Source of the DNA: Deinococcus indicus
GTDB lineage: Bacteria; Deinococcota; Deinococci; Deinococcales; Deinococcaceae
Assembly: GCF_002198095.1 (NCBI RefSeq)
Contig: NZ_NHMK01000009.1
Coordinates: 248,001-312,000 of the forward strand
Direction: 5' to 3'
Length of the DNA stretch: 64,000 nucleotides
Shown: piece by piece, positions 46,435 through 56,933 of the stretch
Numbering within the stretch: position 1 is the first letter of the stretch
Layout of the letters: every line of letters begins with the position of its first letter
Position numbers and translations under genes: made by a program
Notes under the pieces: generated by a model
Databases searched by the model: none
Seen by the model: the letters and a program-made list of their open reading frames with translations, nothing else
What the model was told of the DNA's origin: nothing

Positions 46435-46641
46435 ATGCAGGTCAACCTGCGGTCAGATGAAGAAACAATGAAGGTGGTGTTGCGACCCTCCCCGACGGGC
46501 GTCCTGTCAGGGAGGGTCTTCCGTGCCGCCGCCGGTCATGCGCGGGAACGTGACCGGGCCGGCTCCTGCGGCCGGGCGGTCCAGCGGGGCCCCACGACGG
46601 GTGGTACGGTCCACTGCCAGTCAGTCATTTCTGACCTTTAA
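46435..46641 (+). CDS. Possible leaderless 68-residue ORF or small RNA with hairpin
   Basis: The frame opens MQVNLRSDEETMKVVLRPSP and ends in SVISDL. It resembles nothing known, and the second half is Arg/Gly-rich as expected of random high-GC sequence. A 9-bp hairpin (GACCCTCCC with GGGAGGGTC, 46484-46518) interrupts it after about 16 codons. The unit may therefore be a short transcript of about 85-90 nt ending at the hairpin, with only the first codons translated. The bases ATGAAGGTGGTG follow a second ATG. Confidence 0.35.
   Translation: MQVNLRSDEETMKVVLRPSPTGVLSGRVFRAAAGHARERDRAGSCGRAVQRGPTTGGTVHCQSVISDL
46484..46518 (+). terminator. Hairpin inside the 46435 transcript
   Basis: A perfect 9-bp stem with a 17-nt loop is followed by TTCCG. 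It could end the short upstream transcript before the HD-GYP promoter. Confidence 0.5.
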
Positions 46642-46660
46642 TCAAAGTTCATGCTGGTGC

Positions 46661-46666
46661 TACACT
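46661..46666 (+). promoter_or_regulatory. -10 box of the HD-GYP gene
   Basis: TACACT ends 6 nt before the GTG at 46673. It shows that this gene has a promoter separate from the 46435 unit. Confidence 0.6.
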
Positions 46667-46672
46667 CCGCCT

Positions 46673-48028
46673 GTGTCCCGCCCGAACCCCTGGAGTGCCC
46701 TGCTGCTGCTCGTGGCCGCCGCCCTGCTCGGTTACGCCGCCTACCAGGGCCTCCAGGGACTGATGGCCGCCGGCGCCCTGCTGATGGCCGCCGTCACCAT
46801 GCACCGCAGCGGCGCCCTGCGCTGGAGCTCCCTGGCCGCGTACTCGGTCGCGTTCGTCGTGTCGCTCACGCGGCCCGGCTCGGCGGTCACGCTGCCCGAC
46901 CTGCTGGGCGCGCTGCTGGTACTGGGCGCCACCGGGTACATGATCCTGCGTGAGCAGGGCATCGTGCGGGAACTCGCGTGGCAGCGCAACACCATCACGG
47001 CCCTGCGCGCCGGCAGCGAACGCCTCGCCGAGGCCCGCGACGCCGACGCCATCATCCGCGCCGGCATCGGCATCCTGGACAAACTGCAGGTCGCGCCGAA
47101 CCTCGCCTTCGTCGCCTACCGGCAGGGCACCCCGCACATCCTGGCCGCCAAGGGCGCCTTCGAACCGTTCCTGGAACGCCCCATCCACCCCAGCGACAAC
47201 GACAGCCGCAGCGTCCAGGCCGACCACTGGGTCGCCGAGGAAGCCCTGGCGCTCCTGAAGAAGCCCCAGCGGCAGAGTTACCACGTCGCTCCCGTGTACG
47301 GCCGCGCCTCCACGCACTTGGGCGTCCTGATCCTCACCCGCAACGACGGCAGCGCCTACGACGAGGTCGAGAAGAGCGTCGTGGCGTCCTTCGCGCGGAT
47401 TCTGGGCGCGCAGCTCGGCCAGTGGAACGCCATCCGCGACCTGCGCGACGCGAACGACCTGACCCTGCGCTCGCTGGGCGCCGCCCTGGAACGCCGCGAC
47501 GACGACACCGGCGGCCACACCACCCGCGTGGTCAGCATGAGCGTGCGCCTCGCGCGGCGCCTCGGCTGGGACGAGGATCAGGTCAAGGCGCTGCGCTGGG
47601 GCGCGTACCTGCACGACCTGGGCAAACTCGCCATTCCCGACAGCGTGCTGCACAAACGCGGCCCACTGGACCCCGAGGAACGCAAGGTCATCCAGACGCA
47701 CACGACCATCGGGTACGACATGCTGCAGGACCTGCACTTCCTGCCGGCCGAGACCCTGGACCTCGTGCGGTACCACCACGAACGCTGGGACGGCACCGGC
47801 TACCCCAGCGGCCTGCGCGGCCCCACCATCCCCGACACGGCCCGCCTGTTCACGATCATCGACGTGTTCGACGCCCTGACGAACGCCCGGCCGTACAAAC
47901 CCGCCTGGACCCGCGAACGCGCCGTGAACGAGATCCGCATGCAGGCCAGCCGCCAGTTCGACCCGCAGTACGTGGACGCCTTCCTGCGCATGATGGCCGA
48001 ACACGACGACGCCCACCTCGTGCTGTAA
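46673..48028 (+). CDS. Membrane-bound GAF / HD-GYP c-di-GMP phosphodiesterase
   Basis: A 451-residue protein with three or four N-terminal membrane helices (about 1-95), a GAF-like sensor domain (about 115-255) and a C-terminal HD-GYP domain (about 265-440). The metal site HDLGKLAIPD, the following HTTIGYDML, and HHERWDGTGYPSGLRG (the GYP signature) are intact, so it should hydrolyse cyclic di-GMP at the inner membrane in response to an unknown signal. It initiates at a GTG with a leaderless promoter. Its TAA stop is the outer triplet of a family B repeat. Confidence 0.92.
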   Translation: MSRPNPWSALLLLVAAALLGYAAYQGLQGLMAAGALLMAAVTMHRSGALRWSSLAAYSVAFVVSLTRPGSAVTLPDLLGALLVLGATGYMILREQGIVRELAWQRNTITALRAGSERLAEARDADAIIRAGIGILDKLQVAPNLAFVAYRQGTPHILAAKGAFEPFLERPIHPSDNDSRSVQADHWVAEEALALLKKPQRQSYHVAPVYGRASTHLGVLILTRNDGSAYDEVEKSVVASFARILGAQLGQWNAIRDLRDANDLTLRSLGAALERRDDDTGGHTTRVVSMSVRLARRLGWDEDQVKALRWGAYLHDLGKLAIPDSVLHKRGPLDPEERKVIQTHTTIGYDMLQDLHFLPAETLDLVRYHHERWDGTGYPSGLRGPTIPDTARLFTIIDVFDALTNARPYKPAWTRERAVNEIRMQASRQFDPQYVDAFLRMMAEHDDAHLVL

Positions 48029-48187
48029 TACGGACTGCCGTTTGTTTCGCCAACAATCCGGAACGTCACCGGATTGCCGGCTCCACGTCCGGAACCCGCC
48101 CTTCTCCCACTCTGCGGAGCAGCTCTACGAGTCGCATCCGCTCGGATTGAACGGGCTTTGCAGCCCGTTCAATCGGAGTCCGTATAA
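48026..48187 (-). repeat. Family B repeat, full copy
   Basis: Here it is the non-hairpin end (TAATACGGACTGCCGTTTG) that is flush with the HD-GYP stop codon, opposite to the usual orientation. The big hairpin is of the CGGGTT/AATCCG type. Its hairpin end (CGGAGTCCGTATAA) faces the convergent kinase gene. Confidence 0.85.
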
Positions 48188-48216
48188 CAGCCCGGTAGGC
48201 GTCGAAAGCCAGCAGC

Positions 48217-48256
48217 CGATGGTCGAGAGAGCGGGCCTTCCCTCTATCGACCATCG
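48217..48256. terminator. Terminator between HD-GYP and kinase genes
   Basis: A perfect 10-bp stem (CGATGGTCGA and complement) with a 20-nt loop lies between two convergent genes. Confidence 0.6.
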
Positions 48257-48274
48257 ACTTTCAACCGTCAACCC

Positions 48275-49168
48275 TTACAGGTTCAGGTCGGCCCGTGTGG
48301 GGGCGTACGCGCCGGCGTGGGCGCACGCGGCGGCGGCGGCGGCCAGTCCGACGCGCAGGTGCTCGCTCCACAGCGCCTCGGGGCGTTCGGCGGCGCTGAC
48401 GAGCAGGCCCGCGCACAGGGCGTCCCCGGCGCCGACGGTGTCCACGACCTGCACGGGCGCCGCCGGCAGGTTCGCCTGCCCGGCCGCGTGGTACAGGGTG
48501 GCGCCCTGCGCGCCGCGCGTGACGATGATGGGCGCCTGGGCGTTCAGGCCGCGCAGGCGGCGCAGCACGTCGGCCTCGCTGACGCCGGGGAAGAAGAACG
48601 CGAGGTCCTCGTCGCTGAATTTCATCAGGTCGGCGCGCCGGGCGACCGCCTCGAACACCTTCGGGTAGTCCGGGTGGCGGTGCGTGATGCGGGCGTTCGG
48701 GTCGAAGCTGATCTTCACGCCGGCCGCGCGGGCCGTCTCGATCAGGCCCAGCAGCGTGTCCGCCAGCGGCCAGCGCGCCAGGCTGATGCCGCCCACGTGC
48801 AGCCAGCGGGCCTCGCGCAGCCACCCGGCGGGCAGGCGCGTGGGGTCGAAGTGCAGGTCGGCGCTGTTCTCACCCAGGAACCGGTACGCGGGCGGGTTGG
48901 CGCTGTACACCACCGCCAGCAGGGTCGGGGCGGGTACGCGCTGCATGAAGCGCAGGTCCAGGCCGGCCTCCACGGACGCGCGGATCAGGTCGTCCCCGAA
49001 GTTGTCCTGCCCGACCGCCCCGGCAAAGGCGCTGGGCACCCCCAGCGACGCGCAGGCCCGCGCCACGTTCCACGCCGCGCCGCCCGGATGGGCGTGCCAG
49101 GCGTTGCCTCCGGCGGTCACGAGGTCAGTCAGGGCTTCCCCGGCACTCACGATGAACGGTAGTTGCAT
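48275..49168 (-). CDS. PfkB-family sugar kinase (fructokinase-like)
   Basis: A 297-residue ribokinase-fold enzyme. It shows the N-terminal PfkB signature region ([31 protein letters not shown]) and the C-terminal one [14 protein letters not shown] with the catalytic Asp. The pattern and length are closest to fructokinases, but a nucleoside or other ketose substrate cannot be excluded. The ATG follows TAGATT (49176-49181) by 7 nt. No transporter or hydrolase for a sugar is nearby. Confidence 0.88.
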   Translation of the reverse strand: MQLPFIVSAGEALTDLVTAGGNAWHAHPGGAAWNVARACASLGVPSAFAGAVGQDNFGDDLIRASVEAGLDLRFMQRVPAPTLLAVVYSANPPAYRFLGENSADLHFDPTRLPAGWLREARWLHVGGISLARWPLADTLLGLIETARAAGVKISFDPNARITHRHPDYPKVFEAVARRADLMKFSDEDLAFFFPGVSEADVLRRLRGLNAQAPIIVTRGAQGATLYHAAGQANLPAAPVQVVDTVGAGDALCAGLLVSAAERPEALWSEHLRVGLAAAAAACAHAGAYAPTRADLNL

Positions 49169-49263
49169 TCCCCCAAATCTACCGTGCCGGGCCGCCGCTC
49201 ACACGGACTGCCGGAGGCCGGGTCGCGCCCGCGGCGGGCGGCCCGGTCACGGGCGGGGGCGGA

Positions 49264-49285
49264 CCTGATCACGGCCTGATCACGG
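49264..49285 (+). promoter_or_regulatory. Tandem CCTGATCACGG sites
   Basis: The 11-mer CCTGATCACGG is repeated twice without a gap, each unit containing the palindrome TGATCA. It lies 100 bp before the 49385 gene. It may bind a regulator in phase (11-bp period, one helical turn). Confidence 0.35.
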
Positions 49286-49384
49286 TCCCTGCGGAAGATG
49301 AATCCAGGCGAGGTTCAGAGCAACTTCCGGGGGGGAGTCAACCGCCTGAACCCGCCCACCCCGCCCCACCCAGGAGGACACCAC

Positions 49385-49690
49385 ATGACCGGAGGAACGA
49401 GCATGAAGGATGAGGTCACGACCGCCCGCGTTTCCGCAGGCACCGCACCCCGACACGACCTGAAAGGCCTGACCCGCGACGTTGAGGCGCTGCGCGGCGA
49501 CCTGCGCGCCCTGGCCGACACCCCACACCTGGAAGAACTGCTGCGCCTGATTCCCCGCCCCGGCTGGACCACACCCGCCGAACTGGACCTCGTGCGGTCG
49601 GGCGTGGCGCAGCTGAGCAGTCAGGTGAAGCTGCTGCGCGCCGCCCAGGACTCGCTGCTGCGCGGCGCCCGATTGGTCGGCCGTTCCTGA
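49385..49690 (+). CDS. Small uncharacterised protein (about 101 residues)
   Basis: A mostly helical soluble protein (DLKGLTRDVEALRGDLRALADTPHLEELLRLIP; ELDLVRSGVAQLSSQVKLLRAAQDSLLRGARLVG) with coiled-coil character in the C-terminal half. Two starts have excellent ribosome-binding sites: the ATG at 49385 (AGGAGG) and the ATG at 49403 (GGAGGAA). The longer form is given. The vWA lipoprotein follows 76 nt later and may be co-transcribed. No family recognised. Confidence 0.6.
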   Translation: MTGGTSMKDEVTTARVSAGTAPRHDLKGLTRDVEALRGDLRALADTPHLEELLRLIPRPGWTTPAELDLVRSGVAQLSSQVKLLRAAQDSLLRGARLVGRS

Positions 49691-49766
49691 ACCGCCCGCC
49701 GCCTGCCACCCGACCCCGCATCACCCAGGGCCGCGCCGCACCGGCCCGCGCACAGGAGAGACCGTC

Positions 49767-50807
49767 ATGTCCCACCCCCAGCCTGCTTCCAGCCTGCCCG
49801 TCCGTCCGTCCCGCCGCTCCGCCCTGCGTTCCTGGGGCGCCCTGCTGGGCCTCTCGGCGCTGCTGGCCTCCTGCGCCTCGACCGGCACGCCGCCGGCCCC
49901 CACCACGCCCACCGCGACGGGCATGCAGCTGAACGGCACGCGCGTCCTCGGCCCGTCGCAGGTGCAGTTCGGCGTGACGCCCCTGAACGGCACGCAGACC
50001 GCGACCGGCACGCTCAGCAACCCGGCCGTGACGTTCACCACCGCCGGCGTGAGCGGCACGGTCAGCGTGTGCGGGCAGGTCAGCGTGCAGAACACCGTGA
50101 CGGCCGCCGTTACCCTCGACGCGACCGGCAGCATGAGCAGTACCGACCCGGACGTGAAACGCCGCGCGGCCGCCAAGGCCTTCGTGGCGCGCATGACCGG
50201 CGACAGTCAGGCCGCCGTCCTGTCCTTCGAGGCGAGCAGCGCGCCCTCTGCCGGCCTGATCGGCAGTCGCCTGCACCAGGACCTGACGTCCGACCAGACG
50301 GCGCTGAACAGGGCCATCGACAACGCCACGTACGCCAGCGGCACCACCAACTTCTACGACGCGGTCGTGGACGCCGTGAAGGTCGCCAGCCGCGCCGGAC
50401 GCCCCAGCCCGATCGTGCTGGCCCTCACGGACGGCATCGACAACAGAAGCAGCCACTCCCCGGACGACGCCATCGCCGCCGCGAAGGCCGCCGGGGTACC
50501 CGTGTACGCCATCGGCCTGGACGCCACGGGCACCCTGGACTTCACCCAGATGGAACGCATCGCCAGCGAGACCGGCGGCCTGTTCCGCAGCAACATTGCC
50601 GCCGGGGACCTCGACGCGTACTTCTCGCAGCTGTACAACGCCTTCACGGCGCAGGGCTGCCTGGAACTGAACCTCGCCGCCGCGCCCGCCCCCGGTACAA
50701 CCGTCGCCGGCACCCTGTCCGTGGACGTCACCGACTACGGCAAGGCCACCTCACGCCTGAGCGTTCCCTTCAGCTACGCCGTCCGGGACACCAGCGGCCC
50801 CAATTAA
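49767..50807 (+). CDS. vWA-domain lipoprotein
   Basis: A 346-residue protein. A signal peptide with a twin-Arg-like region and lipobox (LLASC, Cys about 36) indicates lipid anchoring. A beta domain (about 45-115) precedes a von Willebrand factor A domain with a complete MIDAS: DATGSMS, then TTNFYDAV and LTDGIDN. Such domains bind protein partners through a metal ion. AGGAGAG precedes the ATG. No secretion or MoxR-type ATPase gene is near. A hairpin follows. Confidence 0.82.
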   Translation: MSHPQPASSLPVRPSRRSALRSWGALLGLSALLASCASTGTPPAPTTPTATGMQLNGTRVLGPSQVQFGVTPLNGTQTATGTLSNPAVTFTTAGVSGTVSVCGQVSVQNTVTAAVTLDATGSMSSTDPDVKRRAAAKAFVARMTGDSQAAVLSFEASSAPSAGLIGSRLHQDLTSDQTALNRAIDNATYASGTTNFYDAVVDAVKVASRAGRPSPIVLALTDGIDNRSSHSPDDAIAAAKAAGVPVYAIGLDATGTLDFTQMERIASETGGLFRSNIAAGDLDAYFSQLYNAFTAQGCLELNLAAAPAPGTTVAGTLSVDVTDYGKATSRLSVPFSYAVRDTSGPN

Positions 50808-50818
50808 CGCCACCCCTT

Positions 50819-50862
50819 GCAGCGGGCAGCAGTCTCCGTCACGGGAGGCCGCTGCCCGCTGC
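50819..50862. terminator. Terminator between vWA and GNAT genes
   Basis: A perfect 12-bp stem (GCAGCGGGCAGC and complement) starts 11 nt after the vWA stop. Its far arm lies within the last codons of the convergent GNAT gene. Confidence 0.7.
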
Positions 50863-51369
50863 GCGAACAGGCAGGCGGTACAGGGTGACGGTCAGGCCGA
50901 ACACCTCGCGCTGCCCGCACCGCTCGAACCCGAACGAGTCGTACAGGTGGTGCAGGGCGGGCCGGGCAGCGTCGGTATCCAGTTTCAGCCAGGGGCGTCC
51001 GGCCAGGGCGGTCACGCGCGCCGCCTCGCGCAGCAGCGTGTGCGCCAGCCCCTGCCCCTGCGCGGACGGATGCACGGCCAGTTTGTGCAGGTACAGCGCC
51101 TCGCCCGGCGGGTCGTCCGGCCAGAAGGGCGGGTCGCTGGTCAGCAGGCAGAAGCACCCGACGGGCTCGCGGGTCGCCGCCGCGCCGGTCCAGGCGACGT
51201 GCCACCCGCCCGGCGGGTAGTGCCGTTGCAGGTGCTGTGGCGTGAGCCTGTCGGGCGGCCAGAGCGTGCGCCCGCGCGCCTGCAACTGCGTGGCGGTGGC
51301 CTGGAGCACGGTGCTGGCGGCCTGCACGTCGCCGGTGGTGAAGGACAGGGGGACGTGGGGGGGCGTCAT
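50839..51369 (-). CDS. GNAT-family N-acetyltransferase
   Basis: A 176-residue acetyltransferase-fold protein with the acetyl-CoA loop [21 protein letters not shown] (R/Q-x-x-G-x-A type, here QGQGLA) and a conserved [24 protein letters not shown]-terminal half. The substrate is unknown. The ATG at 51369 overlaps the Rieske gene's stop codon (ATGA), so it is translated as the last gene of the ccm operon, though a role in cytochrome biogenesis is doubtful. Confidence 0.82.
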   Translation of the reverse strand: MTPPHVPLSFTTGDVQAASTVLQATATQLQARGRTLWPPDRLTPQHLQRHYPPGGWHVAWTGAAATREPVGCFCLLTSDPPFWPDDPPGEALYLHKLAVHPSAQGQGLAHTLLREAARVTALAGRPWLKLDTDAARPALHHLYDSFGFERCGQREVFGLTVTLYRLPVRAAGSGLP

Positions 51370-51953
51370 CCCGTGAAGTCCGGGGCGGGTTCGATCCCGG
51401 TGGCCCACAGGTCCGCGCCGCGCCGCTGCAACTGCACGCGCGGCAGCGGCAGCAGCGCCTTGCCGAAGACCGCCTCGCCGGACTGCAACGGATCGAACAC
51501 GCTGTAGTGGCAGCGGCAGCCCAGTTGCGGGTGCTGGTCCTCGCGCGGCGGGCGGTAATTGAACGCGAAGGCCAGGATCTCCGGGTCGCGCACCAGGTTC
51601 ACGTTGCAGCCCAGGTGCGTGCAGACCCGCGAGTACGCGACCAGGAACGACCCGCCGTCCGGCAGCGCGCCCGGCACGTCACGCGGGACGCGCAGAGCCG
51701 TGCAGGGCCGCCCGGCATACGTGAAGGTCTGCTCGGCCCACTCGCCGCTCAGGTCGCTCAGGGCCGCCACGCGCTGCGGGGTCGCGGGCCGGAAGTCCGG
51801 CGCGCCCGCCGTGCGTTTCCCGGTCGTGACGCGCGTGGCGTACCAGCCCATGTACCCGAACGTGCCGGCCGTGCCCGCCACCGGCAGCACCCACCAGCGT
51901 TCCAGCAGCGCGCGGCGGGTCAGGCGGCGGGCCGGGGTCCTGTCGCCCGGCAC
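51366..51953 (-). CDS. Rieske [2Fe-2S] protein
   Basis: A 195-residue membrane-anchored iron-sulfur protein. It has an N-terminal Arg-rich, Tat-like signal anchor ([26 protein letters not shown]) and the cluster-binding boxes CTHLGC (about 111) and CRCHYSVFD (about 146), the layout of quinol-cytochrome c reductase Rieske subunits. Neither cytochrome b nor a quinol-oxidase partner is encoded nearby. It starts at a GTG one base after the cytochrome gene's stop, so it belongs to the ccm operon. Confidence 0.9.
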   Translation of the reverse strand: MPGDRTPARRLTRRALLERWWVLPVAGTAGTFGYMGWYATRVTTGKRTAGAPDFRPATPQRVAALSDLSGEWAEQTFTYAGRPCTALRVPRDVPGALPDGGSFLVAYSRVCTHLGCNVNLVRDPEILAFAFNYRPPREDQHPQLGCRCHYSVFDPLQSGEAVFGKALLPLPRVQLQRRGADLWATGIEPAPDFTG

Positions 51954-51954
51954 T

Positions 51955-53013
51955 TCAGCGGCCCCCCGTGTCCTGCCAGCTTTCCAGCAGGTCCAGCAGG
52001 GCGTTCAGGTCGCTGCCGTTCAGGTCCGGGTAGGCGGGCATGGCGCCCTGTCCCTGCACGATGATCTGCCGGGCGGCGGCGCGGGTCAGGGTGGAGTCGC
52101 GCAGGCTGGGGCCCAGGCCGCCGCCGCCGCTGGGACCGTGGCAGCTGGCGCAGCTGGCGGCGTACACGCGCAGCGCGGGGTCGCTGTCGTTCTGGCGGGC
52201 GCGGATGGCGGTGATCAGGTCGTCGGCGTCGCGGCCGCTGGGGTCCAGGGTGCGGTAGCGTTCCAGCGCCGCGAGCGCCTGCTCGTCCTGCCCGAAGCGG
52301 GCCAGCGCGAAGCCCAGCAGCAGCTGCGATTCCGGTTCGTCCGGCGCGAGCTGCGCGCCCGTGCGGATCAGCAGCGCGGCCCGCTGCGCGTCCTCGGGGC
52401 TCAGGGTCTGCCCGGTCTGCTCGCCGCGCGTCAGGAGCAGGATGCCCAGCCGGCGCAGCGCCTCGGGTTGCCGGGGGTCGAGTTTCAGGGCGTTCCCGTA
52501 CGCCGTGAGCGCCTGATCGTAACGGGAGGAATCGAAGGCCGCCTTGCCCCAAGCGAGGTAATCGGCGGCCGCGCCGGTCCGTTCGGCCTGCTCTTTCAGG
52601 CCTGGCAGGCGCAGCGTGGCCTGCACGTTCGCCGCGTCGGCCGGTTGCAGGGACGCCAGCTGCCAGCGCGGCACGAAGGTCACGGCGCCCACCACCGTCA
52701 GCGCGAACGCGGCGGCCAGCGCCCCCAGCGCCAGCGTGCGGGTGCGTGGCGCGGGGCGCGGGCGGGGCGGCAGGGCGTCCAGGGCGCGCAGGCTCAGCGC
52801 GGCGCGGCGTTCCAGGTCCGGGCGGCGCCGCTGCGCCTCGTCGGTGTCGGGCAGCGCGGCCAGTTCCGCGTACAGCGCGTCGCGCTCCTGCTCCAGCCGG
52901 GCGCGCGGTTCGGCGTCCGGGTCGCTGGGCTGCCCGGACCGCAGGGGTTCCAGCACCAGCCACAGCGTGACCGCCACGACCAGCAGCAGAAGCAGCAGGC
53001 TCACGGCGGTCAC
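51955..53013 (-). CDS. CcmI-like TPR protein fused to a cytochrome c domain
   Basis: A 352-residue protein. An N-terminal membrane helix ([18 protein letters not shown]) and a Glu/Arg-rich helical segment ending in a second helix ([20 protein letters not shown]) match the first part of CcmI/CycH. TPR repeats follow (about 130-270: [53 protein letters not shown]). The last 75 residues are a class-I cytochrome c (CASCHG, Met in [10 protein letters not shown]). CcmI delivers apocytochrome to the haem lyase; a covalently attached cytochrome is not its usual design. It starts at a GTG overlapping ccmH (GTGA). Confidence 0.8.
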   Translation of the reverse strand: MTAVSLLLLLLVVAVTLWLVLEPLRSGQPSDPDAEPRARLEQERDALYAELAALPDTDEAQRRRPDLERRAALSLRALDALPPRPRPAPRTRTLALGALAAAFALTVVGAVTFVPRWQLASLQPADAANVQATLRLPGLKEQAERTGAAADYLAWGKAAFDSSRYDQALTAYGNALKLDPRQPEALRRLGILLLTRGEQTGQTLSPEDAQRAALLIRTGAQLAPDEPESQLLLGFALARFGQDEQALAALERYRTLDPSGRDADDLITAIRARQNDSDPALRVYAASCASCHGPSGGGGLGPSLRDSTLTRAAARQIIVQGQGAMPAYPDLNGSDLNALLDLLESWQDTGGR

Positions 53014-53576
53014 GCCGGGCCTCCGTCGGTGGGGTCGCCGGGCGCGCGGGTGTCGGTGCCGGCGCGGGTGTCGCGGCGCACCTGTTCCAGGAAGGGATCG
53101 AAGGGTTCGTCCGCCGGCCCGGCGGGAACGTGGCGGGGCGCGCGCCGCAGGAACGACCACAGGACCGCGCCGCCCAGCGCCAGCGCCAGCAGCGGCGCCC
53201 CCCACAGCAGCAGGCCCTGACCGCTCCGGGGCGGGTCGAGCAGCACGAAGTTCCCGTAGCGCTGCGCGAAGAACACGTAGATGTCCCCGTCGGTACGCCC
53301 GGCGGCGATCTGTTCGCGCACGGACTCGCGCATCTTCACGCTGATGTCGCTGCGGGAGTCCGCGATGGACTCGCCGGTATCGCACAGGGGGCAGCGCAGG
53401 TTCTTCTGGATGGCGACCGCCCGCTGCTCCTGCGCGGGAGTCAGGGTCGGGCCGCCGGGCTGTCCGGCTCCCGTCTGCGCCGCGCCCTGCCCGGCCAGCA
53501 GGGTCAGCAGGCACAGCAGGGCCGCCAGCAGGCCGCGCGCCGGGGACAGCGCCGGGTGGGCAGTCACGGCCGTCAC
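53010..53576 (-). CDS. ccmH: Cytochrome c biogenesis protein CcmH/CycL
   Basis: A 188-residue membrane protein with a signal peptide, the thiol motif [18 protein letters not shown] (two Cys reduce apocytochrome or exchange with CcmG), the [11 protein letters not shown] segment and a second helix ([19 protein letters not shown]). It acts outside the membrane with CcmG to keep the CXXCH cysteines reduced. Its GTG overlaps ccmG's stop codon. Confidence 0.92.
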   Translation of the reverse strand: MTAVTAHPALSPARGLLAALLCLLTLLAGQGAAQTGAGQPGGPTLTPAQEQRAVAIQKNLRCPLCDTGESIADSRSDISVKMRESVREQIAAGRTDGDIYVFFAQRYGNFVLLDPPRSGQGLLLWGAPLLALALGGAVLWSFLRRAPRHVPAGPADEPFDPFLEQVRRDTRAGTDTRAPGDPTDGGPA

Positions 53577-54157
53577 AGGGCGGGCACGCCGATCTTTTCC
53601 AGGCCGACGTTCAGGCGCTCGCGCGTCAGGCCGCCCCGGTCCATGTGCTGCACCACACCCCCAGAGTCGATGAACACCGTCTCGGGAATGCCGCGCACGC
53701 CGTACTCGACGCCGGTATTGATGCCGGGGTCCTTCAGGTTCGGGTACGCCAGCGCGTACTCGCGGATGAAGTCCCGCGCGCTCTGCTCGTTCGTCTCCTG
53801 AAACAGGATGCCCACGACCGCCAGACCGTCGCCGCCGCCCTGCCGGGCGCTCAGTTCACGGAACATGGGCGCCTCCTCGCGGCACGGACCGCACCACGAC
53901 GCCCAGAAGTTCAGGACGACCGGACGGCCCCGCAGGTTCTCCAGGCTGACCGGCACGCCGTCCAGGCTCTGAAGCGTGAAGGCGGGGGCGGCCTTGCCGA
54001 TCAGCGGGCCGCCGGTCGTGGCGTTGCGCGCGGGTTGCAGCAGCGCCGCGCCCAGTCCGGCCACCAGGGCCGCCGCGACGAGCGGGGGCAGGAACCGCCG
54101 CCACGCGGGCGGGGAGGGCGGGGTGGAAGGCGGGGCCGGGGGAGGTGTCTGGGTCAT
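53573..54157 (-). CDS. ccmG: Thiol:disulfide interchange protein CcmG/DsbE (TlpA-like)
   Basis: A 194-residue membrane-anchored thioredoxin. It has an anchor helix (about 20-42), the redox site [11 protein letters not shown] (about 90) and the [12 protein letters not shown] cis-Pro segment. It passes electrons to CcmH and apocytochrome. AAAGGA precedes the ATG. A gap of about 100 bp separates it from ccmF without an obvious promoter. Confidence 0.92.
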   Translation of the reverse strand: MTQTPPPAPPSTPPSPPAWRRFLPPLVAAALVAGLGAALLQPARNATTGGPLIGKAAPAFTLQSLDGVPVSLENLRGRPVVLNFWASWCGPCREEAPMFRELSARQGGGDGLAVVGILFQETNEQSARDFIREYALAYPNLKDPGINTGVEYGVRGIPETVFIDSGGVVQHMDRGGLTRERLNVGLEKIGVPAL

Positions 54158-54258
54158 GGAAGTCCTTTCGGGTCTGGCGGGCCGTCACGGGCGTGCGGGC
54201 GGGGGCCGCCAGGGCAGGGGAGAGGCAGGTGAGGCGGGGGTGCCGGTCGGAAGCCGGA

Positions 54259-56241
<1,983 letters not shown>

Positions 56242-56325
56242 AACGGATTACCTCTCTGGTGGGGCCGCGCGGGGCCAGGACCCCGCCCACGCGGGCCGGC
56301 CGGGTCGGACAGGTCCGGCGCCCGC

Positions 56326-56805
56326 CTACTCGGTGGTGTTCAGCAGGTCCTTGAGTTCCGCCTGCGTTTTCGGGACGTTGTACTCCTCGGAGTGCTTGAC
56401 GACCAGATCCGAGGCGTGGAAGGTCTCACCCTGGAACTCGCCGCGCACGACCACGCCCTGGTTCTCCTTGAACAGGTCGCTGACCGCCCCCTGGTACTGC
56501 ACCGGGAAACTCGCCCCGCCGTCCGAGACGGTGAAGCGCAGGTTCAGGGACTGCGGGTCGTACTGCACGTCCCGCACCAGCCCGCCGATGCGGATGGCGC
56601 GCCCCTGCAACTGCGCCTGCTGCTGCTGGTACTCGGTGGGCGTCACGAAGTACTCCAGCGAACGGTTCAGGTTCCCGAACGCGATGAACCCGGTCAGGCC
56701 CACCAGGGCCGCCACGCCCAGCACGGTCGGCCAGGGGCTGCGCCGGCGCCGGCGCGCCTGCCCCAGCGGGGTGGGGGGCGGCGGGAAGGAGGAGGGGTCG
56801 CTCAC
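56326..56805 (-). CDS. ccmE: Haem chaperone CcmE
   Basis: A 159-residue OB-fold periplasmic haem carrier anchored by one N-terminal helix (about 24-44). The covalent haem-binding His is in VVKHSEEYNVP, a slightly altered form of the usual HDENY motif, with the Tyr retained. The Arg-rich stretch before the helix supports cytoplasmic N-terminus. Its GTG overlaps the ccmD stop (GTGA). Confidence 0.93.
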   Translation of the reverse strand: MSDPSSFPPPPTPLGQARRRRRSPWPTVLGVAALVGLTGFIAFGNLNRSLEYFVTPTEYQQQQAQLQGRAIRIGGLVRDVQYDPQSLNLRFTVSDGGASFPVQYQGAVSDLFKENQGVVVRGEFQGETFHASDLVVKHSEEYNVPKTQAELKDLLNTTE

Positions 56806-56933
56806 TGCGGCGCTCCGTCGGCGGGCTCGTCACGAAGGGCGCGCAGACGCCACCACATCCACCCCAGGTACCCGAACAGCAGCGCGAAGGTCACGACGTA
56901 CACGATCACGACGTAGGCGGTGTACTTATCCAC
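56802..56933 (-). CDS. ccmD: CcmD-type small membrane protein
   Basis: A 43-residue single-pass protein: a charged start (VDKYTAY), one hydrophobic helix with aromatic residues (VVIVYVVTFALLFGYLGWMWW) and a basic/acidic tail (RLRALRDEPADG). Position between ccmC and ccmE, size and topology all fit CcmD, which helps release holo-CcmE from the CcmABC complex. The GTG start has GAGG upstream and overlaps the end of ccmC by 8 nt. Confidence 0.88.
   Translation of the reverse strand: MDKYTAYVVIVYVVTFALLFGYLGWMWWRLRALRDEPADGAPQ

Noticed and set aside
46435..46672. c-di-GMP (GEMM-type) riboswitch before the HD-GYP gene
   Set aside because: The conserved GEMM core sequences are absent and the HD-GYP gene has its own leaderless promoter downstream.
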